From assembly GCA_030448245.1 (NCBI GenBank), contig JAUJNH010000001.1, positions 1 to 64,000 of the forward strand: a DNA stretch of 64,000 nucleotides, given 5' to 3'. Positions 19,258-27,364 of the stretch are shown piece after piece (the stretch's first letter is position 1; each line of letters starts with the position of its first letter). The position numbers and the translations under genes are program-made. Source of the stretch: Acidimicrobiales bacterium. Its GTDB lineage: Bacteria; Actinomycetota; Acidimicrobiia; Acidimicrobiales; JAUJNH01. Under the pieces are notes generated by a model. It saw only the letters and a program-made list of their open reading frames with translations, was not told the origin of the DNA and made no database searches.

Positions 19258-20250
19258 GTGACCGAACGCCGCAGGGACCCGACCACGGGCGAGTGGCGCA
19301 TGTTCGCCAGCCACCGCCAGGACCGGACCTTTCTGCCCACCGAGGAGCAGTGCCCGCTGTGCCCCACCCGGCCGGGGCGCCCGCCGACCGAGATTCCCCT
19401 GCCCGCGTTCGACGTGGTCGTGTTCGAGAACCGGTTCCCGTCGCTCGTGGCCAAGCCGCCCGACCCCGACGTCGTCGGCTCCGAGCTGTACCAGGTGGCG
19501 CCGTCGTACGGTGCCAACGAGGTCGTCGTCTACTCCGACGACCACCACCTGGAGCTGGCCGACATGGAGGTCGGCAAGCTGGCCCGCATCGTGGAGGTGT
19601 GGGCCGACCGCTACGCCGCCCTCGCGGACCGCAGCGACGTCGACTACGTCCTGATCTTCGAGAACCGGGGCGAGGCGATGGGCGTCACCCTCCACCATCC
19701 CCACGGCCAGATCTACGCCTACCCCGAGGTGCCGGCCCGGCCGCTGCTCGAGCTGGCCACCGCCACCGCCCACCTCGAGCAGGGGGGCACGTGCGTCTTC
19801 TGCGACGTGGTGGCGCGGGAGCGGGCCGACGGCGTCCGCGTCGTGGCCCAGAACCGCAGCTTCCTCGCCTTCGTGCCGTTCGCGGCCCGCTACCCCTACG
19901 AGGTGCACGTGACGGCCCACCGCCACGCGCCCAGCCTGCTCGACCTGAGCGACCCCGAGCGAGCCGACCTCGCAGCCCTGCTGAAGGTCGTGCTGAGCGG
20001 GTTCGACCGGATGTTCGGCTTCCGGCTGCCGTACGTGATGGCCATGCACCAGGCACCGACCGCCGACCACCGGTGGCTGCCGGTCAGCCACCTCCACCTC
20101 GAGTTCCTGCCGCCGCACCGCACGGCCACCAAGCTGAAGTACCTGGCCGGCTCCGAGCTCGGCGGGGGCGCATACCTGAACGACACCCGCCCGGAGGCCA
20201 CGGCCGCGGCGCTGCGGGCGGCGGCTGCTGCCACCCCTGGGAAGGTGTAG
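19258..20250 (+). CDS. galT: Galactose-1-phosphate uridylyltransferase
   Basis: A 330-residue HIT-superfamily enzyme that exchanges UMP between UDP-glucose and galactose-1-phosphate. The covalent-intermediate motif HHPHGQIYAYPEVP is present at about residues 143-156. Zinc ligands are the CPLCP pair near residue 35 and later histidines. FENRFPSL and the C-terminal HLHLEFLPP also fit GalT (usual length 330-350). The GTG start is 4 bp after the GH2 stop. No galE is visible in the window, so UDP-galactose recycling must use a gene elsewhere. Confidence 0.93.
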   Translation: MTERRRDPTTGEWRMFASHRQDRTFLPTEEQCPLCPTRPGRPPTEIPLPAFDVVVFENRFPSLVAKPPDPDVVGSELYQVAPSYGANEVVVYSDDHHLELADMEVGKLARIVEVWADRYAALADRSDVDYVLIFENRGEAMGVTLHHPHGQIYAYPEVPARPLLELATATAHLEQGGTCVFCDVVARERADGVRVVAQNRSFLAFVPFAARYPYEVHVTAHRHAPSLLDLSDPERADLAALLKVVLSGFDRMFGFRLPYVMAMHQAPTADHRWLPVSHLHLEFLPPHRTATKLKYLAGSELGGGAYLNDTRPEATAAALRAAAAATPGKV

Positions 20251-20333
20251 ATCATCCCGGAGGGGGTAGGGGGAGCGCACGGGTTGAGAACACAGCTCTG
20301 GAACGCCGTCCCACGCCTCGGGGTCGCGGCCTG

Positions 20334-21512
20334 ATGCCACTGGGAGTGAGAAGATTGGATTCCCCCCCGACGCCGCGTGGCCGCGGCGAGACCTTCCTGC
20401 CTGATGAGCTCGTGGCGTTCTCCCACCTACGCTGGACGTTCGTCTGGCAGCGGCCGCAGCACCTGCTCTCCCGCTTGGGCCAGGGCCGCAACGTGTGGTT
20501 CATCGAGGAGCCGCTCCCGGTCGAAGGACTGGACGAGCCCCGCCTGCGGGTCGAGGAGCGCGGCGGCGTGCGCCGGGTCTGGCTGGAGGTGCCGGGCACC
20601 GCGAACACCCACGTGTGCTTCTCGGATCCGCGAGCAGCCGGCTACGAGCAGCTGATCCTCGAGCTGATCGGGCCGCCGCGGGAGCGGACGGCCTGGCTCT
20701 ACACCCCGATGGCCCTGCCCCTGGCTGAGGCCGTGAGCCCGAGCCTCGTCGTCTACGACGTGATGGACGACCTGGCTGCGTTCAAGCACGCCGCCCCCGA
20801 GCTGGTGCTGCGCCAGCGCCGGGCGCTCAAGCGGGCCGACGTGGTCTTCACCGGCGGCCGGTCCCTGTACCGCTCGGTCGTCGCCCGCCGCCCCGACGGC
20901 ACGCACTGCTTCCCCAGCGGGGTCGACCCGAGCCACTACGCCCCGGCCATCGTGATGCGCCAGCCCGGGCCTCGGCGAGTGGCGGGCTACGTCGGCGTGA
21001 TCGACGAGCGCCTCGACCTCGACCTGATCGCCACGCTGGCGAGCTCCCTGCCGGACTGGGAGATCCGGATGGTCGGGCCGGTCGTGAAGATCGACACGGC
21101 CACTCTGCCCCAGGCACCCAACATCAGCTACCCGGGGCCGGCGCTGTACACCGACCTGCCCGAGGTGATGGCCGGCTTCGACGTGGCGCTGATGCCGTTC
21201 GCCCTGAACGAGGCGACGAGGTCGATCAGCCCCACCAAGACGCTCGAGTACCTGGCCGCCGGCCTGCCCGTGGTGTCCACCCGGGTGCCGGACGTGGTCA
21301 GCGACTTCGGGGATCTGGTCGACCTCCAGGACGACGGCGCCGGCTTCGCCGCCGCCTGCCAGCGGGTCGAGCAGCACTGCGCGCTGTCGCGGGCGGCCAA
21401 GGCCGAGCCGCTGCTGCACTGGCACCACTGGGACACCATCTCCGGGCGGATGGAGGATCTGATGGCGCAGTGCCTCGCAGCCGAGTCGGACGGTGCCGAA
21501 GTCATCGCGTGA
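20334..21512 (+). CDS. GT4-like glycosyltransferase
   Basis: A 392-residue GT-B-fold enzyme. LVAFSHLRWTFVWQRPQHLLSRL near residues 25-47 is typical of glycosyltransferases found beside UDP-galactopyranose mutase genes. The C-terminal nucleotide-sugar site is FDVALMPFALNEATRSISPTKTLEYLAAGLPVV, with the conserved K-x-LEY and Glu. No membrane segments are seen. The first 20 residues contain two copies of PTPRGRG (one just before the ATG in the same frame), so the start is uncertain. It probably builds a galactose-containing surface or reserve glycan. Confidence 0.75.
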   Translation: MPLGVRRLDSPPTPRGRGETFLPDELVAFSHLRWTFVWQRPQHLLSRLGQGRNVWFIEEPLPVEGLDEPRLRVEERGGVRRVWLEVPGTANTHVCFSDPRAAGYEQLILELIGPPRERTAWLYTPMALPLAEAVSPSLVVYDVMDDLAAFKHAAPELVLRQRRALKRADVVFTGGRSLYRSVVARRPDGTHCFPSGVDPSHYAPAIVMRQPGPRRVAGYVGVIDERLDLDLIATLASSLPDWEIRMVGPVVKIDTATLPQAPNISYPGPALYTDLPEVMAGFDVALMPFALNEATRSISPTKTLEYLAAGLPVVSTRVPDVVSDFGDLVDLQDDGAGFAAACQRVEQHCALSRAAKAEPLLHWHHWDTISGRMEDLMAQCLAAESDGAEVIA

Positions 21513-22516
21513 CCACCCCCGTCGCCCCGGTGCCGCTGACGGTCACCTACCACGGGCTGCTGTACACGCCACGCCGCTACCCCGACGTGAAGGACCCGTC
21601 CCCGGTTTTCGACGGCACCCGCTGGCACCTGTTCGGCACCGGGTGCGGCCTGCCCAGCGGCGCCGAGATCCTGCACGCCACCGCACCGGCGCTGAGCGGG
21701 CCCTGGCGTGAGGAGCCTCCCCCGGTCCTGTTCGGGGTCGACCACATCCGGTTCGCCTGCGCGCCCGGTGTGATCGTCGAGGGCACACGCCTCCACCTGT
21801 TCCTCCAGCAGGAGTTCGACGTTCTCGGTGGCGCCATCGAGCACCTGGTCTCGAACGACGGCGGCGTCACCTTCCTGCGCCACCGCACGGCGCTTCGCTC
21901 AGACGCGACGCGAGGCGAGGCGGGGGTCTACGACGCCGACGCGGCCGAAGTCGGTGGCGGCCGCTACCTGACCTATGCCGCCATGTCGGTGGTCGGCCAG
22001 CCCGACCTGTACCTGGCCAGGAGCCGCAACGGGTCCTGGGACGGCCCCTGGACCCGGCTGGGCTGCATCCTCGACCATGCACGGGTGCCGTGTCACAACC
22101 AGCTGGGCACGGCCGACTACGAGTGGGGGCTCGAGGGCCCCCAGCTGCTCGAGCTGCCCGGTGGCGGCGTCCTGCTCACCGCCGTCTGCTTCCTGCCCGA
22201 CCGCCCGCCCGGCCACCGCCAGCGGCTGCTTCTGGCGGTGGCCGAGGAGGTGACCGGGCCGTACGTGGTGCTCGGCGCGGCGGTGGAGCCCTCCGGACCT
22301 CAGCACGCCGGCGAGAACGGCCACGGGACGGCCGTGGTCGGCCACGACGGCCTCATCCACCTCGTGTACCAGGAGCGAGCCGGCGACGGCCTGCCCTGGC
22401 GGATCCTGCGGGCGACCGTCGAGCCGGCGGCTGTCCAGGAGGCGCTGCGGGCGGCTCAGCCGGCCAGCAGGACCGACGCCCCGACGGGGCTGGTCGAGCT
22501 CGACCGCTCGGCCTGA
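21509..22516 (+). CDS. Five-bladed beta-propeller glycosidase (GH43/GH130-like)
   Basis: A 335-residue protein with propeller-blade repeats. KDPSPVFDGTRWHLFGTG is the first blade with the catalytic-type Asp. VYDADAAEV, EWGLEGPQLLEL and GENGHGTAVV are later blade signatures of clan GH-F/GH-J-like enzymes. These cleave or phosphorolyse arabinan, xylan, galactan or mannosides. There is no signal peptide, so it is cytoplasmic. GTG at 21509 overlaps the glycosyltransferase stop. It closes the sugar cluster. Confidence 0.65.
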   Translation: MTTPVAPVPLTVTYHGLLYTPRRYPDVKDPSPVFDGTRWHLFGTGCGLPSGAEILHATAPALSGPWREEPPPVLFGVDHIRFACAPGVIVEGTRLHLFLQQEFDVLGGAIEHLVSNDGGVTFLRHRTALRSDATRGEAGVYDADAAEVGGGRYLTYAAMSVVGQPDLYLARSRNGSWDGPWTRLGCILDHARVPCHNQLGTADYEWGLEGPQLLELPGGGVLLTAVCFLPDRPPGHRQRLLLAVAEEVTGPYVVLGAAVEPSGPQHAGENGHGTAVVGHDGLIHLVYQERAGDGLPWRILRATVEPAAVQEALRAAQPASRTDAPTGLVELDRSA

Positions 22517-22518
22517 CC

Positions 22519-23160
22519 TCAGGGCGCGGACTGGCCAGGCGGCCCGAACGACGGGTCGGCCGTGCCGATCTTGCGCACCAGTGAGAGGTGGCCACCCAGG
22601 TACCCGCCGATCCAGGCCGCGCTCCCGCCCGCGACGGCGAGGACGACGCCCCGCCGGTGGCGGCCGCGGAGCCGAGCCAGCAGGGACGCCGTGTAGAACG
22701 ACGCCGCCGTGGTGTTCACCGCGGCATGCACCACGCCGACGCGACGGGAGGCCGGGCCGGCCGAGCGCCACTCGGCCATCCCCGACGCGGCGGTGGGCAC
22801 GGTCATGGCCACGCCAAAGGCGATGAGGCCGGCGGCCGCCGGCCGCGAGCGTCGGCCGCCGAACAGGTCGAGGAGCGTGGCGCTGAGGAACGAGCCCAGC
22901 GGGAAGTCGGTGAGGATCGGGTGGAGAGCGTGGCCGAACTGGTCGCCACGCAGCACGCCGGCCAGCCGGGGGGTCCGAAGGACGCGCCGGGACAGCCGGT
23001 CGAGGAAGGTGACCGGCGTGTCGAGGACCTGTGCCCCCTCGATCGTGGCCATGCTGCGGATGATCCACGCTGGGGCCCGCCCCTCGGGCGGGTCCTGCCA
23101 GTCGGCGGTGGCGGTGGTCGACGAGGGGGCGTCGGTCATCGACGAGGGGGCGTCGGTCAT
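22519..23160 (-). CDS. DUF2231 membrane protein
   Basis: A 213-residue protein with a DUF2231-type core. GHALHPILTDFPLGSF is the family hallmark (about 77-92), followed by four hydrophobic segments between residues 80 and 200. The function of the family is unknown; it often occurs with redox or cytochrome genes. The N-terminus is duplicated (MTDAPSS twice) by a 21-bp tandem repeat, so translation could start at either ATG. Confidence 0.8.
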   Translation of the reverse strand: MTDAPSSMTDAPSSTTATADWQDPPEGRAPAWIIRSMATIEGAQVLDTPVTFLDRLSRRVLRTPRLAGVLRGDQFGHALHPILTDFPLGSFLSATLLDLFGGRRSRPAAAGLIAFGVAMTVPTAASGMAEWRSAGPASRRVGVVHAAVNTTAASFYTASLLARLRGRHRRGVVLAVAGGSAAWIGGYLGGHLSLVRKIGTADPSFGPPGQSAP

Positions 23161-23161
23161 C
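23120..23161. repeat. Perfect 21-bp tandem duplication at a start codon
   Basis: Two identical 21-bp units (23120-23140 and 23141-23161) each carry the start codon and next six codons of the DUF2231 gene, giving MTDAPSSMTDAPSS. This is a recent slip duplication that leaves two equivalent starts. Confidence 0.85.
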
Positions 23162-23220
23162 CAAGCCCTCTTCCCTGAGGTGGAGCAGGCTGAAACGCCT
23201 GACCGCTCCAGCTGCAGCAG

Positions 23221-23712
23221 CTAGGCGCCGGGGACCACCGGCTGCGGGGACGGCTGCTCCGGGGCCGGCGTTTCGGCGAAGGCGGCGATGCGGGCCAGCA
23301 CCTGCTGGGCCTCGGTCGCGGCCAGCCGCTCGACCCCGAGGCGGGAGGCGATCCTCCCCAGCGGCCCGAACGGCAGCTTGTACTGGATCCGCACGGTCAG
23401 GGTGCTGCGGCCGGGGTCGGCGGGGGCGACCGTCTCGGTGAGGGTGTACCGCACCCCGAACCCCACGCTCCCCTCGATGGCGATGGCGCGGCCCGGGTCG
23501 AAGCGGCGGACCTCCCATTCGGACTCGAAGCGCTTGCCCACGGCGGCGACCACCTGGGTGAAGCGCTCGCCCCGGCGGGTCAGGCGCTCCGGCGCGTTCT
23601 TGACCTCGACGGTGTGCGACGACACCTTGGGCAGGCAGCGCACGTCGACCAGGACGTCCCACACGCGCGCCGGCTCGGCTCGCACCTCGACGCTGCGCTC
23701 GATCACGCCCAT
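23221..23712 (-). CDS. SRPBCC (START/polyketide cyclase-like) protein
   Basis: A 163-residue helix-grip fold protein. MGVIERSVEVRAEPARVWDVLVDVRCLP is a standard SRPBCC start, and strands alternate through FESEWEVRRFDPG and STLTVRIQYKLPFGPLGRIA, with a final long helix. The last 15 residues are proline-rich. It binds a hydrophobic ligand of unknown nature. It forms a minus-strand run with the small zinc-ribbon and pirin genes. Confidence 0.8.
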   Translation of the reverse strand: MGVIERSVEVRAEPARVWDVLVDVRCLPKVSSHTVEVKNAPERLTRRGERFTQVVAAVGKRFESEWEVRRFDPGRAIAIEGSVGFGVRYTLTETVAPADPGRSTLTVRIQYKLPFGPLGRIASRLGVERLAATEAQQVLARIAAFAETPAPEQPSPQPVVPGA

Positions 23713-23751
23713 GGCGGGCCGCCTCTCCTCGGGTCCATGGGTTCGACTCGC

Positions 23752-23949
23752 TTACTCCTTCGTAGCGACCTGGTTGGGGACCACGTGCATCGCAGGCTCG
23801 AACCGCCCGACGTCGGCGGGTCGCGCCTGCCCGGCCGAGGTGGCGACCAGCTGGTCGCGGCAGGTCTGGCAGGGCCCGTAGAAGCGGTCGCGGGATCCGG
23901 TGCCGCAGCGGGGGCAGGGGAATTCGAGCAGGGCGTCACGGGGGTCCAT
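23752..23949 (-). CDS. Small zinc-ribbon protein
   Basis: A 65-residue protein with two CxxC knuckles (CPRCG and CQTC, about 12-30) that should bind one zinc ion. It starts MDPRDALLEFPCPRCG. Its frame is clean and it fits tightly between neighbours on the same strand. No function is known to me; it may be an adaptor or a nucleic-acid-binding protein. Confidence 0.65.
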   Translation of the reverse strand: MDPRDALLEFPCPRCGTGSRDRFYGPCQTCRDQLVATSAGQARPADVGRFEPAMHVVPNQVATKE

Positions 23950-23968
23950 CGGCCGCCGAGGCTAGAGG

Positions 23969-24673
23969 TCAGGCCGTCTCCCACACGAGAACCTCGGCGC
24001 CCTCGGTGGCGTCGGCCTTCAGGGTGGGCGAGCCGGCGTCGGTGAGGCGGGCGGCGTCACCGGCCCCGAGGCGCCCGGCGCCGTCGAGGTGGGCGGCGCC
24101 CCGGGCCACGTAGACGTGGACGTGGCGGGCGTCGGGCACGGCCACCTGCTCAGCCGGGGTGAGCCGGCCTCCCCAGAGGACGGCGCCGCGCTGGCGGATC
24201 GAGATGGCGGCATCGTGGCCTCGTCCACTGGCGATCGGCACCAGGCCGCCGCGGGCCAGCTCGGCGTTGATGTCGAGCTGCTCGTAGGACGGGTCGACCG
24301 ACTCGGTGTCCGGCGGCACCCACATCTGCACGAAGTGCACGTCGTCGCCGCGCGAGGCGTTCATCTCGGAGTGCCAGATGCCCCGGCCGGCGCTCATCCG
24401 CTGGGCCAGCCCTGGGTACAGCTCGCCCCGGTTGCCGACCGAGTCCTTGTGCTCCAGGCGCCCGTCGAGCACCCAGGTGACGATCTCCATGTCGCGGTGG
24501 GGGTGGGTCTCGAAGCCCGTGCCGGCTCGGACGACGTCGTCGTTCGAGACGAGGAGCAGCCCGTGCTGGGTGTTCCGGGGGTCGTGGTGGCGCCCGAAGC
24601 TGAAGCTGTGGCGGCTCTCCAGCCAGGGAAGTCGGGTGGCGGGGCGCTCGGTGCCGTTCCTCACGTCGATCAT
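23969..24673 (-). CDS. Pirin-family bicupin
   Basis: A 234-residue pirin. The N-terminal cupin has the Fe-binding set in ETHPHRDMEIVTWVLDG and RLEHKDS (His, His, His and the later Glu in HSEMN). The C-terminal cupin-like half lacks metal ligands, as usual. YhhW-type pirins have quercetinase activity; others are redox regulators. The length matches YhhW (231). The role here is unknown. Confidence 0.9.
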   Translation of the reverse strand: MIDVRNGTERPATRLPWLESRHSFSFGRHHDPRNTQHGLLLVSNDDVVRAGTGFETHPHRDMEIVTWVLDGRLEHKDSVGNRGELYPGLAQRMSAGRGIWHSEMNASRGDDVHFVQMWVPPDTESVDPSYEQLDINAELARGGLVPIASGRGHDAAISIRQRGAVLWGGRLTPAEQVAVPDARHVHVYVARGAAHLDGAGRLGAGDAARLTDAGSPTLKADATEGAEVLVWETA

Positions 24674-24746
24674 GAGAACCTCCAGGTGGTTGCGTGCTCA
24701 ACGATCATGGTGTGCAACACCGCCGAGGGTCCGCGACTTCCGGCGG

Positions 24747-26051
24747 CTAGCCGAGGAGGACTGAGAAGGCCGTGTCGATGCGGTCGCGCAGCTCGGTGGG
24801 GTCGAGGACGGCGGCGCTGTCGCAGCACAGCCCGAGGTCGAGGGTGCCGGCCGTGGAGAGGACGGTGGCGTTGAACGCGGTGCCGCCCGGAGGTCCCATG
24901 GCGTGGTTGTGGAGGATCCTGGCTCCCGCGATCCACAGCTCGACGGGGGCGCCCCGCACGTTGGACGCCGCGAAGTCGACGGTGGCTGCCTGCTGGCGGG
25001 CCAGGCGGGCGACGAGGGGCGGCGGCAGCACGGCCACGGCTCCCGCCGCAACGCCGAACAGCCCGAGGCCGCCTGCCCGGCGGGCCCGGCTGAGCCGGTC
25101 GTGGACCAGGGCGAAGCGGGTCTCCGGGGTCAGCTCGCCGCAGGGGACCAGGACCCGCGTGGGCACGAAGTCGTTGCCCCCTGCGGTCCGCCCGGTCCGG
25201 GTGCTGACGGGCATCGCCACCCGGAGGTCGCCGACGTCGGCGCACCGGTTCCGGTGGTAGGCGCCGGCCGCGTCGCTCAAGGCGCAGACGAACAGGTCGT
25301 TGACCGTGCCGCCCCGTCGCTTGGCGGCCAGCTTCACCTCGTCGAGGTCGAACGACAGGACCTCGAGCCGGCGGCGGACGCCCCGTCGCCGCCACAGCGG
25401 CGAGCGGGCCCGGTCGAGCTGGATCAGGACACCGAGATCCCGGACCGTCGCGAGCGGGTCGACGAGCGTCCGCCGGGCCACGCGCACGGCGGCCGCCGTC
25501 GCCTGGAGCTGGCGGTCGAGGAGCCCTGCGACGGTCGCCCTCGGGCCTTCCGGGTCCGGGGCGTCGACCACCGGGGCCGGGAGCTCGGGGCTGTCGTCGT
25601 CGGCGGTGCGGTCGACCCACAGGCCCGACAGGCGGATGCCGCCGACGCCGTCGGTGATGGTGTGGTGGAGCTTGGAGACCAGGGCACCGCGCCCGCCGGA
25701 CAGGCCCTCGACGACGAGGAAGGTCCACAGCGGGCGGGCGGGGTCGAAGGCGTCCTCGAGCAGGTCGCCGGCCAGCTCGAGCAGCTGCCGGTCGGATCCC
25801 GGGGGGGCGAGGCCGACGTGGCGAGCGTGGTGATCGAGGTCGAAGTCGCGGTTCTCGTGCCACGACGGCGCCCCCAGCGGGCCGGCCACCACCCGCTGGC
25901 GGAGCCGGGGCACAGCGTCGACCACGAGGGCCATGCGCCGGCGGAAGCGCTGCACGTCGAGCGGCCGGTCGCAGATCGTGAGGTTCAGGAACGACGAGCG
26001 CAGCACCGGGTCCCGCTCGGCCGCCCACATCAGCGCCTCGGGGTCGCTCAT
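24747..26051 (-). CDS. Wax ester synthase / diacylglycerol acyltransferase (WS/DGAT)
   Basis: A 434-residue acyltransferase that makes triacylglycerol or wax esters from acyl-CoA. The catalytic HHxxxDG motif is HHTITDGVGG (about residue 130). PLWTFLVVEGL, NDLFVCALSDAAGAY and the C-terminal SNVRGAP motif are all family features. The usual length is 430-470. The start at 26051 has a GGGG ribosome site; in-frame ATGs at 26102 and 26063 are alternatives. It points to neutral-lipid storage, common in actinobacteria. Confidence 0.9.
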   Translation of the reverse strand: MSDPEALMWAAERDPVLRSSFLNLTICDRPLDVQRFRRRMALVVDAVPRLRQRVVAGPLGAPSWHENRDFDLDHHARHVGLAPPGSDRQLLELAGDLLEDAFDPARPLWTFLVVEGLSGGRGALVSKLHHTITDGVGGIRLSGLWVDRTADDDSPELPAPVVDAPDPEGPRATVAGLLDRQLQATAAAVRVARRTLVDPLATVRDLGVLIQLDRARSPLWRRRGVRRRLEVLSFDLDEVKLAAKRRGGTVNDLFVCALSDAAGAYHRNRCADVGDLRVAMPVSTRTGRTAGGNDFVPTRVLVPCGELTPETRFALVHDRLSRARRAGGLGLFGVAAGAVAVLPPPLVARLARQQAATVDFAASNVRGAPVELWIAGARILHNHAMGPPGGTAFNATVLSTAGTLDLGLCCDSAAVLDPTELRDRIDTAFSVLLG

Positions 26052-26153
26052 GCGTTGCCCCATCGGCAGCGCCGGCGCAGCCCGGCGGTCCGAGGGCGGC
26101 ATGCCGGGAACCTAGCGCTGGTCCCCCGGAGGAGCGCCCGGCGCGGGGGCGGC

Positions 26154-26759
26154 TCAGCGCCGGATGCGGGTGTGCTTCAGCTCGTTCAGGCTGGGCCAGC
26201 CGGTGATGGTGTCGACGATCCGGTCGATGGTGGCGGCGGCGATGGCGGCGTCCCCGCCGGGTCGCTCGGTGAGGCGGACGAAGACGGCGGCATCCCCAAT
26301 GATGAAGGTGGGCACGCCGAACACGTCGTGCTCCCTGACGACCTGCTGGTGCTCCTGGGCCAGGGTGGCGAGCGGCCGGCCCGTGGCCACCTCCGCCAGA
26401 GCCGCCCGGCCGTCGCCGCCGGCCTCGTCGACGACCCGAGCCGCGGCCTCGGCATCCCTGACGTCGAGCTGCTGCTCGTGCCGTGCGGTGAACAGCGCCA
26501 GGTGCACGGCCGGGAAGTGCTGCGGCTGGGTGTCGCGCACGGCGAGGCCGACCAGCGTCGCCGTCTGCGACCGCACCCGGGCCGGGTCCTCCCACGCCGG
26601 CGGCTCTCCCACCTCGACGTGCGGCTGGTCGAGGCTGAAGGGGACGAAGGAGACGTCGAAGCCGGCGCCGCCCTGGAGCGCCAGCACCAGGTGCTCGTGG
26701 ACCGTCCGGGCGAACGGGCACCGGTAGTCGAACGTGACGGCGAAGGGAGCGAGGGCCAC
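26154..26759 (-). CDS. DsbA-family oxidoreductase / thioredoxin-fold protein
   Basis: A 201-residue thioredoxin-fold protein with the helical insertion of DsbA/HCCA isomerases. The active site is DYRCPFARTV: one Cys followed by P-F-A in place of the second Cys, so it is a monothiol form. FGVPTFIIG is the conserved cis-Pro loop. No signal peptide is present, so it is cytoplasmic, like FrnE/2-hydroxychromene-2-carboxylate isomerase relatives. The GTG start at 26759 is inferred because homology begins there. Confidence 0.75.
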   Translation of the reverse strand: MALAPFAVTFDYRCPFARTVHEHLVLALQGGAGFDVSFVPFSLDQPHVEVGEPPAWEDPARVRSQTATLVGLAVRDTQPQHFPAVHLALFTARHEQQLDVRDAEAAARVVDEAGGDGRAALAEVATGRPLATLAQEHQQVVREHDVFGVPTFIIGDAAVFVRLTERPGGDAAIAAATIDRIVDTITGWPSLNELKHTRIRR

Positions 26760-26779
26760 AGGCCGACCGTAGTGGTGCG

Positions 26780-27352
26780 CTACGTCTCGGAGACCGTCTC
26801 GGGGAGGGGGACGACGCGGGCGGCCAGGTGGCCAAAGGCGTAGCCGAGGGCGGCGCCCACGATGACGTCGGTGGTGTGGTGGATGCGCACGTGGACCCGG
26901 GAGGCCGCCACGACGGTGGCCGCCGCGTACCACACGGGCCGGAGGCGGGGCTCGGCCTTGGAGAGCAGCACGGCGGCGCAGAAGGCCGACGCGGCGTGGC
27001 CGCTGGGGAAGCTGGACGTCATGGGGCGGCGCAGGGCCAGCGGGCGGACGGCGGTGTGGATCGGACGGGTGCGGCGGAACATGGACTTCACCCCGACGTT
27101 CACCAGGAAGGACTCGGCGCTGAGGACCGCCGAGAGCCGCAGGGCCTCGGCCACCTGCCGGTCGCCGCCCAGCGCCCGCACCGCCCCGATGGTGTGCCAC
27201 AGCAGGCTGTGGTCGCCCAGGGCCGAGGCCGCGTAGAAGGTGCGGTTGGCCACCGGGTTGGCCCGGAGGTGCTCGAGGGCGCTGTCGGCTCGGGCGTCAA
27301 AGGCGCGGGCTCGCTCCTCGAAGGCGAGCGGGAGGCGGATAGGTCGCGGCAC
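26780..27352 (-). CDS. PAP2-superfamily membrane phosphatase
   Basis: A 190-residue lipid phosphatase. All three catalytic motifs are present: KSMFRRTRP, SSFPSGHAAS and SRVHVRIHHTTDV. Hydrophobic helices surround them. Members dephosphorylate phosphatidate, undecaprenyl pyrophosphate or decaprenylphosphoryl sugars. It is close to WS/DGAT, so a phosphatidate phosphatase role in triacylglycerol synthesis is attractive but unproven. Confidence 0.85.
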   Translation of the reverse strand: MPRPIRLPLAFEERARAFDARADSALEHLRANPVANRTFYAASALGDHSLLWHTIGAVRALGGDRQVAEALRLSAVLSAESFLVNVGVKSMFRRTRPIHTAVRPLALRRPMTSSFPSGHAASAFCAAVLLSKAEPRLRPVWYAAATVVAASRVHVRIHHTTDVIVGAALGYAFGHLAARVVPLPETVSET

Positions 27353-27364
27353 GAGGCGAGGACG

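Noticed and set aside
16407-19517. Minus-strand open frame of over 1000 codons opposite the GH2 gene
   Set aside because: Antisense shadow of the GH2 and galT genes with no recognisable motif.
20280-20420. Repeat encoding PTPRGRG as a mobile or REP element
   Set aside because: Only two imperfect short copies flank the glycosyltransferase start; not enough to call an element.
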